A stretch of 64,000 nucleotides of DNA from Schistocephalus solidus. Its lineage: Eukaryota; Platyhelminthes; Cestoda; Diphyllobothriidea; Diphyllobothriidae. Of the stretch, positions 44,400 through 55,044 are shown in pieces (positions within the stretch are counted from its first letter, which is position 1; each line of letters opens with the position of its first letter). The notes below the pieces were generated by a model. That model was not told the origin of the DNA, did not search any database, and worked only from the letters and a program-made list of their open reading frames with translations. Where the stretch lies: positions 124,001 through 188,000 of the forward strand of contig WEDG01004495.1 of NCBI GenBank assembly GCA_017591395.1. The letters run 5' to 3'. The position numbers were made by a program, and so were the translations under genes.

Positions 44400-44816
44400 C
44401 GATCTCACTTGGAATATGACATCCAGGCCTGGCGTCCGTGGTTTAAGAAGGATTATCTATAGCTGGAACGAGTGCAGGCGAGGGCTACGAAGATGGTCAA
44501 GAATCTAAGTCATCTGCCTTAGGAAGCCAGACTGGTTGAACTTGATTTGTTTCCTCTAAATTACAGGCAACTACGAGGTGACCTCATCCAAACCTACCGG
44601 ATTGTCAGAGGCCGCGATTGTGCCCTAGAATTTGCTGACTTCTTCGAATTGGCTGGGACGGAACATCTGCGGGGTCATCCCTTTAAACTACAGAGGAAGT
44701 TTGTCCACACGGAAGTCCGTCGGAACGCCTTTCGCAGAGGGTCGTTGGAGCATGAAACGGACTCCCTTACGAGGTGGTCCTTTCAGAAACTGTTGACACA
44801 TTTAAATTCAAACTAG
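44400..44816 (+). pseudogene. LINE B RT C-terminal domain
   Basis: FVRSHLEYDIQAWRPWFKK and RVQARATKMVKNLSHL precede the frame with NYRQLRGDLIQTYRIVRGRD and LRGHPFKLQRKFVHTEVRR. This is the standard terminal motif of the family. It ends near LTHLNSN and a TAG. Confidence 0.8.
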
Positions 44817-45025
44817 ATACTCATTTTCTGAGAAACTATTGTCAATATAATGAAGATTGTGTAAACAGTGGCAGATTGCGACTGGCTCACACATATCGAT
44901 GACCCTACATTTTCATTTGTCAGAGATATCACTGTAAACGTTTGTACTATTGACATTTTTGCATGTGAATAGGGAGCTCAAGGGCGAAAGCCTACTTCCC
45001 TCAATAAAGTGACTTAAAGTGACTT

Positions 45026-45175
45026 AAATACCATTGCAGTACGTAGCTCTGCTTACATTCAATTGACCAAAACTTCTTTGAATAGCTTCTTAATCTTTAG
45101 ATTTAATGTAAAAAAGAGGGAGTTCAAAGGCGTTAACCTAAATTCCCCAAATACACTGAACACTGAACTGAACCG
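45026..45175 (+). mobile_element. LINE B-related 3' tail inserted onto LINE B tail
   Basis: Directly after the AAGTGACTT tail of LINE B, a block running from TACCATTGCAGTACG to CACTGAACACTGAACTGAACC matches the last 140 bases of the copy ending near 40970. It is a severely 5'-truncated insertion that landed in the tail repeat. Confidence 0.68.
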
Positions 45176-47539
45176 AAAGTTAATTTTAGACGAATACTGA
45201 CGTAGCGTGCGTAAGTGCATCCGACGGGAACCTGAACTATGCTGCTTAACAAACAAGGGCTCAACAGGCACAGGTTCGAGCAATGTTCCTTCCTAAATGA
45301 CATGATAACGCACGACAGCCCGTACGTCTGCATAAGAAATGTAAGTAGGCCTATATGTACACAATTCTTTCGAGTTTATGTCAACAAACACAAAAATTTC
45401 CAACTGTAGAACAAGACTTTGTCTGGATTATGGCAGCCAGTTGAAAATCAGTGTGAATTCAACGGTTTGAGTGGATAACCCGTTTCCAAAATATAACAAG
45501 AAGGCAAGGTACACTTCCCATGTTACTCAAACGCCCAATTGCATCTTCTAATTCAACGATAAAACCTAAAATTTTGCACATACAGAAATCCTCGGAATTA
45601 CTCGGACACTGGTTCTCCTGTCTTCATCGCCATCATCATGACCAGAAACGACTGAGGAACCCGTCGACACTGCCATAAAGATTCGATGAGCCCGTGAAAA
45701 ACCAATGAACGACAACCTTCATCGACCAATAGAAGACGTTGCGGGATTTAAAAGTATATATAGACCACCCCGCGGACTTTTCGTCGCACTGTTCAATCTT
45801 ATCGGCCCTTGTGATCATCGTTCGCATCGTGATGCAGCTTGAAGGTCAGAATCAAAGTCCCGCTGCCATTACCAAACAAAAGGTCTTGTATAAGTTAGTG
45901 CAAATTTTCATATTACAATGCATCGAAGGAGTGTATGTGAATTGATCAAGCGATTGGATGGCGTATACAAAAACGGAAAACTTTTAAAGACTTTATTCAG
46001 CTACGAAGCCTATAGTTATAGATTACGGTAAATACTTTTTAAGCTTATTTCTCAGACTTAAAGTGCTTATACTGAAGCTTTTAATGGCAGACCCTGTCTC
46101 TTATGGCAACAAATGTGAGGAAATTTTATGGCGGAAAGTGTTTTTATGAGCCCATTCACTTATCAAAACTGGTCTTCAGGGTAAGTGCCTTGTTGCTAAT
46201 ATGTGGCCAGGGCGGAGATTCAAGCTTCCATTCAGCACAGTTTGAATCAGCTTTTAAAATGCACCTATCAAGTGCCCTCGGCTTCTATCGAACACTTTTT
46301 CTGCGTTTCCAATCCGCGTATTGGAGACAGGACATATGGAGCCCTACATGGTCACTAATCGAGCTCCAAAGTCTCTCTCGTAATAAATATAATACGACTA
46401 AGAGTACCCATTAGAGCCAAACTCTTCCCATGTTTCGACGGAGGCCTCCGAATGGGCACAGAAATTGTGCCTTAGAATCCTTGTTTACATTGGCGATTTA
46501 TGTATATAATTTTAGTAACCAAATCTTTTTAGATCGTTATCACTTGGAAGTTGGAGATTTGTATTCTAGAAGACTGGCCCACCACTACTACCAATTGGCC
46601 ACTGTTGTGGATGCCAGTAATGGTATGTTGTGTGACTTTTGCTCATTTCGTTCCAGTTACTTTTCGATTAATACTGCAGTTTTTTGCATCTTTTTTTGCC
46701 ACAATCTCTGTCTTTAATTTCAATCACTTTCATGGTCATACTATCGTTGTAGCAAAGTGCTAACCTTCGATATTTATGCTGATTTTCATTCAAAGACGTA
46801 GAACCAGGCCTAATTCAACGTTCTCATAATTAACTATACTTTCCCAACAGCTACTCTTCCCTCTCCCATAAACCAGTCGAGCCGTTTGGCAGGTTAGTGA
46901 CAAAATTGAACTCTGTGGAGGTGGGGAAAAATCCCCTCTAGCTCGTTCCATAGGCCCATGAATGGCGGCCCGTTCATAATCACCGACACTAATGACAAGG
47001 GTCTGAAGTGGACAACTTTGATGTACACTACTAAACTTCTGCTTGCTTGAAATCACGCCTAAACCTCGCTGCTCAATCTATCTCGGAGATCCCCGATCAG
47101 TTGGTACTACTGTTGGCCGTGCTTACTGGTCACGTACCAGCCTTTTCTAAGCCCCCCAGTTAATATGGAGGTGTTAGACGTTCGTTCTAATGTCGTCTGC
47201 TTTGCTTATGGGCACCCATGTCAACATCCCTGTAAAAGAGTAGTTCCGAAAAGTCCATAACAATCAGCCCTTCCTGGTCGCCTATCGTAATAGGATTTTG
47301 TTTAACATGGCACAAGCGTTTATCATATCCATCGGATAAATTAATTGTGCCCGAGGTCGGTTTCTCCCATTTCATCCCTTAATACAATTCGAAAGGGGGT
47401 TAGGCAGAAATGGGTTTGGTCACCTAACTTTGATAAATTTCCCCGGTCTCCACACCGCAGATGAGCTTTGCCAAGAGGACAGCCTTTTATACCATTTCCG
47501 AAAATGAAATTATCCAAACTTTGTTGTGTATCCGCGTCG
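45176..47539. other. Unassigned DNA between LINE B and RTE copy 2
   Basis: The longest frames (about 100 codons) have no motif or bounded splice sites. No repeat was recognised. Confidence 0.45.
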
Positions 47540-48446
47540 TTTTCGATGTCCAATACACGACAGTTCGACCGTCGTTGTCCAAAGATTTCCACCGTATGCT
47601 CCACGGAAACGTGGTGCAGGGACGGCGACTTGTGCGTGATTTAGTTTAAAGTGATAGTAGAATTGCGCTGCATCTACCAAAATCTCTCCTCCCCCACCTG
47701 AGCCCGTCGTCAGGACAGAGTCAAGAAGACCGGAGGCAGGAGAAGATGCAGGTGGATGGCGCGGCAGGCGCCGCCCCTTGGCGTACCACCACACCTGGCT
47801 CGGATCCCACGGAGTGGGAGTGCCATAGAGACCACATTAAGAAGGAGTCATTGCAGCCTGACTGTCATTCTACCAGTCAGCCACTCCACACAAAACACAC
47901 ATTGGGCTGACCACGTGTTCCAAGATATCCCGTCAGCTGGCAACCTCCCAAACCACGGCTTTTAGCACACCGTGATAGTTTCAAGCGCTTCAGATTGTTT
48001 TTAGTGAGGAAAATGCGCTGAGCCATTCAGCTCATGCTCTCCCTCACCCCCACAATCAGACCACCGTCCGAGCAGGTCAGTTGTCTGATGCGGAAGTGGA
48101 CGCATCAGCTGGTGACCTCGTCTATGTGTACTACGTACACAACCTGCCCCCTCTAACCAAAAGCACTAGGATTTCACACAACAGGGGGTTGAACGGCTTA
48201 CATCTCGCATGTGTGACATAGCCAGAGGTCACGTTAAGAAGGAGCCATCGCAGCCTGACTCTCAGACCACCAGTCAGCCACTCCTCTCAACACACATTGG
48301 ACTGACTGCGGGGTCTGAGTGTAATTGTCAGTTGGCAACATGCCAATCCATGACGCTTATCGCCCCGTGATATTCTGAAGCTCAGATCACACATACAACG
48401 GAGGAGTCACATGGAGAAAGATCCGAGGATCATACTTGCCTCTTAA

Positions 48447-49345
48447 TCAGCTATGCAGACTGAGAGCATGTTTTTTGGTGTTGCGTGTAATCATGTGTGG
48501 TGCAGAGGCTGATGGGGAGAGATGTAGTTTTGTTGTATAGCCGGCGGTGTTCTTCCGCAGGTTTTCATGGAGACGCATGTGACCTAATAGGTCCATGCGG
48601 TGTGTGGATGTGCGTGGGCAGGGCGGACAGTTGAGTTGGGTGCGGCGGGTGTATGTTGGTGCTCCTGTCACTGGTTCACCGGTCTCTGTGCGATGGATTC
48701 GCAAGTGAACGACCAGGCCGATGCCTTCTGTGCATGTGCTGTGACAAAAAAAGACAATATAGGTTTGGAGATGCTGTGTCTGCGGGGGCTCTGCTGCTGG
48801 TACTGGTAGTCGAGCTCATGGGAGGAATATGAGAAGTGTTGATGGGTGCGCAAGATGTGCTCGCATCGCGATGGATTTCGATTTCGTGGAAGCGCATGTG
48901 ACCGAGCAGGCCCATGCGATGAGTGAATGCGCGTGGGCTGTGAGGGCATTGGAGGCGGCGGCCTCTGCTGTGTGTTGGTGCTACTGAGGTGGTGGGAGTG
49001 GGGCAAGTGGTGTTCGTCGCCGTGATCGGCGCAGAGAGTGGAGGAGGGAGGATGGTGTCAGTGATCGGGGGTGGTGGGCATCGATGAAGTTGTTATCAGT
49101 GGTTGGGGTGGTCGTGGTCGTGGGGTCTGAGGCACATGTGACAGAGGTTGATATTGTGGGATTGTTGTTGCTTTGAGTTTAAAGATGTCCGACAAAACCG
49201 ATTCGCGCGCGTAATGTGCGTTGACAGCGTGGGCACGTCGACAGGACTTGAGCATTGGCGGTGTTGATCCGCGGTGCTTGTGACTTGCGAGCCGCCATTT
49301 TGGCCTTAGCAGCGGGGATCCAGTTAGCCTAATAGATTGCTGCAC
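48447..49345 (-). pseudogene. RTE copy 2 C2H2 zinc-finger region
   Basis: Traces of the finger array include RRAHAVNAHYARESVLSDI in one frame, HMRIHRTETGEPVTGAPTYT-like codons (48704 onwards), and NCPPCPRTSTHRMDLLGHMR. The frames shift repeatedly, so no finger array is complete. The linker segment HRTETGEPVTGAPTYTRR is the hallmark spacer also seen in copy 1. Confidence 0.75.
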
Positions 49346-49518
49346 TAGTCTTCACGGATCTTCTCCCTGCCGGTCTATCCTGGGCGAGGTCCTCCCAGGT
49401 CGCCGGGTTGATTTGCAGTTGCTTCAGAGATTTCTTCAGTGTCCTTTTAGCGTCGTTTTTGACCTTCCTGTCGGCGAGCACCCGTAGTGACATCTCCGTA
49501 GAAAAGTCGTTTGGTTAG

Positions 49519-50358
49519 TTACTCATCGCCCATTCTCACAATCTGACCGCTCCATCGCAGTTGCACATGCCTCAGCAGGGCGTGGATGCTGAGGATTCCG
49601 GTCCGCTCCAGGACTTCCGTGTCCGGGATCCTATCTTGCCATCTCAGCTTCAGTATTCTGCGGAGACAGCTGAGATGGAAGTGATTCAGATTCCTGGCTT
49701 GGTTCGAGTTGAAGATCCAGGTCTCCGCTCCGTAAAGGAGTTTCGTCAAGATGACGGCCTTGTTTGGTGTTCAGATGGAGATTCCACGCGGAGGCCTGCA
49801 GGCGGCCGAAGGCCTGACTGGCTCTGGAGATCCGTTGAGAAACCTCGCCATCGATTCTCGTGTTGCGTGACAGCGTGCTTCCCAGAAAAGCAAAGGTTTC
49901 CACATTTTTGAGTTGAGTGCCGTTAACATTGATTCAGGGAGCATTGTATTCCGCGCTGGGTGGCGGCTGTACTGATTGAAAAAGTTTTTCATTTCATTGC
50001 GGTCCGCATACCCCTGGATTTCCTCAGCATTTCGGATCATCCAGGCATCCTGCATCCCGCAGGCGTTGCTGTACAAGGTGCCGGCATCTAAAAAAGGCTG
50101 CTTTAATGGCGTCAGTCCAAAGGTCCGTGTAGGCTTTGTGTAGTCCATTCTGCTCCGCGAGTAAGTTGCTGACGTCGGCGTCGTTGTCGTCAAACCAGTC
50201 CTGGTGTTGATGGCGTTCGCGTCCGAGGACTTCGAGAGCGGATGACTGGATGACGTTTCGCAGTTGACACCATCGTGTCTCCACGGCAGCGTTATTATTT
50301 GGAGCATGCAGGTCCTCCAGTTTCTGGGTTTTCTGGTTGCTGAAATCAAATTTAACAA
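49519..50358 (-). pseudogene. RTE copy 2 linker joined to RT thumb
   Basis: Frames hold SSALEVLGRERHQHQDWFDD, NAEEIQGYADRNEMKNFF, then, after the deletion joint near 49980, TFAFLGSTLSRNTRIDGEVS, SRASQAFGRLQ and LYGAETW with [20 protein letters not shown]. The joint removes the fingers, palm and active site. The copy cannot encode a polymerase. Confidence 0.82.
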
Positions 50359-50389
50359 AAAAGTATTTAACTTACCTGGCGGCCTCTTA

Positions 50390-51180
50390 CCATGGGGCCT
50401 TCGTCGGGGTTGAAGTCAGAGCTCTATCTTGGAGATGACCAGGCGGTGATCCGTCGAATCATCGGTGTCGCAGATCACCTTGGTCATCAGCACGTCCTGT
50501 CGATCTCGCCTCAGGACGAGAACATAGTCCAGCAGCTGCCAGCGCCACGTGGCATTCTCCCGCGTCGGAAGACGGTAGAAGGTGTTGGTCAGCAGGAGAC
50601 GGTGTTCCGCACAGGTTCACAGAAGAATGAGGCCGTTATTGTTACAGATACCGAGACCGTGGGGACCTAGCACTATCCGCCAGGCAGCATGGTCTTCCCG
50701 ACGCGGGCGTTGAAGTTACCAAGGAAAATTAACTTGTCCATCTTCGGCACAGTCGCCAGCAGGGCGTGGAGATCCTCATAGAATTTGTCCTTCGCCGCAT
50801 CAGAGCTCATCATTGGGGGAGCGTAGGCGCTGATGATGGTGGCGAACGCTTCTCCCCGAAGAGGCAGGCAGAAGCTCATCAGGCGATCTTTGATATCCTG
50901 TGGCAGACAGGGCACACGTCCCATGATGTCGTTCCGGATGGCAAAGGCAACAACAGCGTCGCGTCGCTCTGCCTTTTGCCGGTCGCTCCAGAAGAAGGTG
51001 TAACGGGCACCCACCTCCTCCAGCTGACCCTGCTCAAAGAATCGGGGTCTCGCTGAGAGCAGCAATGTCCACCTTGTAGCGCGCCAGTTCCCGAGCGACT
51101 AGCGCCGTCCTCCGTTCCGGCCGGTTGCTCTTAGGATTGTCTAAAAGGGAACGAACATTCCAGGCTGCTAGTGTGAGTGG
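50390..51180 (-). pseudogene. RTE copy 2 AP endonuclease
   Basis: AWNVRSLLDN-type start codons and [12 protein letters not shown] are followed by a one-base insertion. The frame 51065-50673 then reads [40 protein letters not shown] and [14 protein letters not shown] (GDFN altered to GNFN). Later endonuclease parts ([12 protein letters not shown], [14 protein letters not shown]) are frameshifted. It is CFDP2-like, as in the RTE clade. Confidence 0.82.
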
Positions 51181-51200
51181 ACTCACCTGAGCAGCCTAGA

Positions 51201-51849
51201 GGGTATGGCACGGGGGATGGGGACGGGGAATATTGTGGCTTGTTTGACCCAACGTCTAATACAAAACAATCGGCAAATAGCGCGTAATTTTTCCTGGTCT
51301 TTGGAGTCTTTGTGCTCACTTGAGAGCTACGGCCGTTGAGTATTTTCTCTAGGCTTAGTTGCTTCTCTGTAGGTGTCTATCAGCTTAGGGCTTGTTTCAT
51401 CTCATTTGCCTCCACGGATGCTTGTTATCTTGACTCAATATCCATGATGTGTCTTGCCCCGTTGTCACGAGGCCGCCTTATAGCCTAAGTGAACCGTTCC
51501 GTACAGAACTATTTCCTCACGAATGTCCGAATACCACCCCTATTTTCGGTCTTGAGGATTAGAAAAATCCACGATGTTGGTGTAGACGCCGATCCCAATT
51601 TCGTAACAGTTCATGCAATTACCGAATGGAGTGGATCGTATCGATGCTTCCGTGGTTCATCCACGGCTTACGTCGGGCCTGAGAAAGAGGCTTTTGCTTA
51701 GAGTACGGATTGAAACACTTGGACAGTACTAGAACGCAAATATGGCAAAGAGTACTGATAGCAGAGACTGCCTGACAATTATTTCAGGTGTATCAGTTTT
51801 ATTTTATGTTGCATTCTTGAACTATTTACACTTTTGTCCTTCTCACCGC
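51201..51849. other. Unassigned DNA 5' of RTE copy 2
   Basis: On the minus strand the first part may be RTE 5' UTR. No gene is supported. Confidence 0.4.
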
Positions 51850-52450
51850 ATCTTATGAAACAGTAGGGTAAGCTAGACCTTTAGTTAAGGACCACCGTAC
51901 TGGTTGACTTCCCTTGGAATTACGTTCACAATCCGTGGCTTTTCCACCCCCACGAGCGTTTGAATTCAGCTTTGATACCCGTCTGCATTCAACCAGGTCC
52001 AGTGCTTCATACCATGTTTCATTTATTTTTCCTCTCTGAGCCGTCTCCGTGGTTGAATTGACTTTCACCTTTTCCAGCCGAGTAGGCGGTCAGTCCCACA
52101 CATTGTCTTCGTCACATGTCAGAACGGCGTAACTTCCTAGTGAGCATTTAGTCCATTACTTTTCACCAAAACGGTCAACAACGCATCCATCTTGCCTCCT
52201 GGTGATGTGAAAACTGAAAGGTGTTGGTAACCAGTAACTTGTGTTCTGCCAGGACCTCAAGTGGTATTCACTGCTTTTGACGCGTCTACTTGATCCCGCA
52301 CTCTCTCCCGAGTGACATCTCCTACGCCGACTCGGTCGTTAAGAGGTCGGGTGTTGTGGCTGATCTGAAATAGGACGTTCTTGGCTTGCCAGAACACGGA
52401 TATTTCTTGTATACCGACCCAACCAGACTTCACACCAAACCAACCAACCA
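51850..52450 (-). pseudogene. RTE-type endonuclease fragment of another subfamily
   Basis: On the minus strand short pieces in shifting frames read LAEHKLLVTNTFQF, KTMCGTDRLLGW and KSIQPRRRLREEK. They parallel the CFDP2-like endonuclease end (LxxHxLxLTNTFF, AxxGADGWTDHRL, RLQPRRRPQGK). It is much decayed. Confidence 0.45.
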
Positions 52451-52516
52451 AACACCAACTAAGTCTTACTGGCTACCGATTTAAAGCGCAACTCTGAGCT
52501 GTTATTGGGTTTGCAG

Positions 52517-52566
52517 AGGAAGTGGGTGACACATTTTCTGAGCTGCAGATAGGGATCAAGTTTCAG
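52517..52566 (+). CDS. Candidate small exon (16 codons)
   Basis: The acceptor TTATTGGGTTTGCAG and donor GTGAGG bound two bases plus the codons EVGDTFSELQIGIKFQ. It has no stops only in that frame. It is a plausible exon of the same unknown plus-strand gene as 53005-53212, but the phases show that at least one exon must lie between them. It is short, so support is limited. Confidence 0.3.
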
Positions 52567-52671
52567 GTGAGGGTCGAACGAAGCTACAGCTGCGTGCACC
52601 GAAATCTATGAAGCGCTCCATCACTCCTACAAAATTAAACTCTTACCTTGACGCCGCGTACGCGTCCATCA

Positions 52672-52735
52672 CCACAACTACCACCACCACCACCACCAGC
52701 CCCACCACCACCATCACCACCACCACCACCACAAA
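52672..52735 (+). repeat. (CCA)n microsatellite
   Basis: About twenty CCA/CAT-type triplets encode a Thr run in the local frame (52608-52805). No gene is called. Confidence 0.9.
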
Positions 52736-53004
52736 TAACACTGCGGATTTTCACCTGGCATTTGATACAATTCGGTTTTTAATTATCTCCCGTTCCCTTT
52801 ACTAAATCACTCTTGATATTCTGCTGGCTTTTTATTCACAGAGATGACTCTCTTGGCGATTCGCTTCAGATTCTATCTTTCGGTTGATCATCACTGTTGT
52901 GAAACTAACCGCCGCGTCATCGTTTTCCTATGCGAGATGCTGATGGCCTTCTAACCTGTCTCTTCGAACTTTTCTTTGTTTAGGTTGGCCACATAATCAG
53001 CTAG

Positions 53005-53212
53005 GTGTTTTGGATGTCGGGCGGTGTTATGGCCTTAATTCTGTGTATCATTACATGCGAAGTATTATGTCACGAAATCCTTTCGATGGAGCGAAGAGAA
53101 ACCTAGTAACCATCCTTCTACGAAACGAAGAGCGCTACGTTAATCTGATGAACAAGAGACACCCAATGCCAAGCCTTCAATCGCAAGTTTATAATAGAAA
53201 GGCCGCAATAAG
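53005..53212 (+). CDS. Candidate internal exon, unidentified gene
   Basis: The acceptor ATAATCAGCTAG and a GTTTGT donor bound two bases, 68 codons and two bases (symmetric phase). The product looks like a conserved globular segment: VLDVGRCYGLNSVYHYMRSI, NPFDGAKRNLVTILLRNEER and KRHPMPSLQSQVYNRKAAIR. It has no transposon motif. The family is not recognised. The SINE cluster begins about 300 bp downstream. Confidence 0.45.
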
Positions 53213-53519
53213 GTTTGTTCACCCATCTGTTATTAACTGAACATTTTTCATAGACTTAAAATTTCCTAACGGATAATTTAATCATTATTACTTTGCCATT
53301 GTTATTGTCTGCCCGTCGCATCATGTGTCCTAGAATGAATGAAAAATCCTATTCTTTAGGCTTATTTTGTATAAACTGACGTCTTTTGTATTTGGTACCT
53401 GAGTTTTCGAGCAATTTCTACTTTTGAGAATTTTTTAAGACACTGGCATGATTTCTCGCGTCGCCAAGTACATGCACGTCTGTTAATATTTTTCCCGAGT
53501 CTACAAGTATATATATGCA

Positions 53520-53780
53520 GAATTATATTACCGGCAAAGACAAGGGAGACTGGAATGGCCATTTCTGGCTTATTAGCCGTCATCAGCCAGCCATACCCAA
53601 CCCCAGGTGCTGCGGTTGCTAGTGTATGCATGGCAACTTGAGACAGGTGGTCTCGTCTCTTTACAGCCAACTGATGTTGCTGCGGCGCCCGAGGCTCGAA
53701 CTCGCGACCTGTTGGGCAGAAGTTCAACGCTCTACCCACTGCGCTCTGAGCTCGTTGTCTTGCCGGTTTCGATCGGGATA
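53520..53780 (-). repeat. tRNA-derived SINE family 2, copy 1
   Basis: On the minus strand it starts with a tRNA-like head (GAGCGCAGTGGGTAGAGCG as box A, then GCGAGTTCGAGCCTCG as box B). The body CATCAGTTGGCTGTAAAGAG...GGGTATGGCTGGCTG follows, and a 3' end CTCCCTTGTCTTTGCCGGTA leads into an AT-rich tail. The body repeats at 53885-54045 and 54460-54550. Confidence 0.8.
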
Positions 53781-53884
53781 TATTAACAGTAATAGTTGGG
53801 CGCTCACCGATCGGTTACAGGACTCACTCGTCCTGTTGTGTCTTGGGGCTCACTCTATAGCCCCATTAGCTGCTGCAGAGCGGC

Positions 53885-54060
53885 TAATGATATTACCGGC
53901 AAAGACAAGGGAGACTGGAATGGCCATTTCTGGCTTATTCGCCGTGATCAGCCAGCCATACCCAACCCCAGGTGCTGCGGTTGCTAGTGTATGCATGGCA
54001 ACTTGAGACAGGTGGTCTCGTCTCTTTACAGCCAATTGATGTTTATGTACGCGTGTAGAG
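53885..54060 (-). repeat. SINE family 2, copy 2 (head replaced)
   Basis: The body and 3' end are nearly identical to copy 1 (TTACCGGCAAAGACAAGGGA to GCCAACTGATG/GCCAATTGATG). Upstream on the minus strand the tRNA-like head is missing and unrelated sequence follows, so the copy is 5'-truncated. Confidence 0.8.
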
Positions 54061-54423
54061 ACCGATTTTGCATGCATGCGACAAAACACACATTGTTGGC
54101 TTCTGCCCATCGAAGAGAGGCCGGGAATTCTTAGAGGTCAGTCATTCTGATCATTCGTGTGTTAATCGGCACATCGAATTGGATGCCGTGTCCAACAATC
54201 TCAAGAAAAAGTGGAAAACGTGGTAGCCAATCCGAATGAGATGACCAGCCATAATGATAGCTATTGGCAGGACTGAATCAGCAATATCGATTATCTGGCA
54301 GGTTTTAAATTTTAACTGTTTTTTTGCACACTTACCACAAGTCTGACGACGACCTGGGGAAACAGAGTCAAAAATTTACCTAATAAAGTTACTTATTATT
54401 TTCAAAAGAACTTCTTTACTTCG

Positions 54424-54425
<2 letters not shown>

Positions 54426-54460
<35 letters not shown>

Positions 54461-54580
54461 GGGTGTGCCACACTTGGGATTAGGTATGACTGGCTGAGGA
54501 CGGCTAATAAGCCAGAAATGGCCATTCCGGTCTCCCTTGTCTTTGTCGGTTCCATTTCATATATATATATATATATATAT
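54426..54580 (+). repeat. SINE family 2 fragment (plus) between two (TA)n runs
   Basis: (TA)n at 54426-54457 and (AT)n at 54559-54580 flank a fragment of the SINE 3' half (GGTATGACTGGCTGAGGACG to CCCTTGTCTTTGTCGG). It is in the opposite orientation to copies 1 and 2. The downstream TA run sits where the SINE tail would be, so TA repeats may be the family's tail. Confidence 0.78.
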
Positions 54581-54659
54581 AAACTTAAATGCAAAAATTT
54601 CTGAAAGTCGTCCCCCAGCTCGTCAGATTTTTGGATGTTTACAGGAAAAATGAATAAAA

Positions 54660-55020
54660 ATTAACTAATCAATCATGTGCAAAAGAGTACTCTACAGTTG
54701 GGCTATATCTGCGCCAGTACGCATTAAGGGAATTTTGTCATGCCGCTTTGATTGGGTTTGCACGTTTGAATTTTTCCCTCCAAATTTTGGCCTCCAAATC
54801 GATATGCCGATTGATGCATGCCTCATCTGCGTGCTTTGCATCAAGGCATTCGCGGCCTTTTCTGATTGGGCTGGTGCCCACAATCCGAATGATCTCCCAC
54901 GTGAATTTCTGCCTGAGGTCCAGTTTGTGCATGATCGCCTGGGACAGATGGTTTCGTCTTCTGACTGAAACTGATGTTCATGTATGCGGGTTGAGAAGCA
55001 TTTCCATGTTTGCTCACAAT
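54660..55020. repeat. Diverged SINE-like remnants
   Basis: GGACAGATGGTTTCGTCTTC...ACTGATGTTCATGTATGCGG parallels GAGACAGGTGGTCTCGTCTC...ATTGATGTTTATGTACGCG of SINE copy 2. A weak box-like stretch occurs near 54700. It is a likely older member of the same SINE family, and open frames on both strands are not genes. Confidence 0.45.
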
Positions 55021-55044
55021 AAACGGTATCACAACTGAAACATA

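Larger units (their letters stand above)
41540..45025 (+). mobile_element. CR1/Jockey-like LINE B, most intact LINE in the window
   Basis: An ORF1 C-terminal remnant (RPLKIILEN, DVFFS) at 41560-41680 is followed by an intact endonuclease frame (41740-42951), a linker (42882-43139), RT (43166-44038), and the RT C-terminus (44039-44281, then 44547-44816). The 3' UTR ends in an AAGTGACTT repeat (45008-45025). Only about two frameshifts and two nonsense codons up to the RT, plus later C-terminal breaks, were seen, so it is a relatively young dead copy. Confidence 0.88.
47540..51200 (-). mobile_element. RTE-type LINE with C2H2 fingers, copy 2, RT core deleted
   Basis: On the minus strand lie the endonuclease (51180-50390), linker (50358-49985), RT thumb (49975-49519), zinc-finger region (49345-48447) and 3' UTR (48440-47540) ending at the shared tail. 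The frame goes from QGYADRNEMKNFF directly to the codons that normally follow RT motif D (NGTQLKNVETFAFLGS). Compared with copy 1 about 1.3 kb, including all catalytic RT motifs, is missing. Several frameshifts are also present. Confidence 0.85.

Noticed and set aside
48447..49345. Host C2H2 zinc-finger transcription factor
   Set aside because: The finger and spacer sequence is the C-terminal part of the RTE-type LINE, as shown by its position after the RT thumb and by the parallel arrangement in copy 1.
52608..52805. Thr-rich protein
   Set aside because: It is a translation of a CCA microsatellite.
53780..53890. Hammerhead ribozyme in the SINE region, as in schistosome SINE-like elements
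   Set aside because: A GATCGG/CCGATC stem is followed by GAAAC on the minus strand, but the essential CUGAUGA core is absent. CTGATGA strings elsewhere in the window have no matching GAAA partner.
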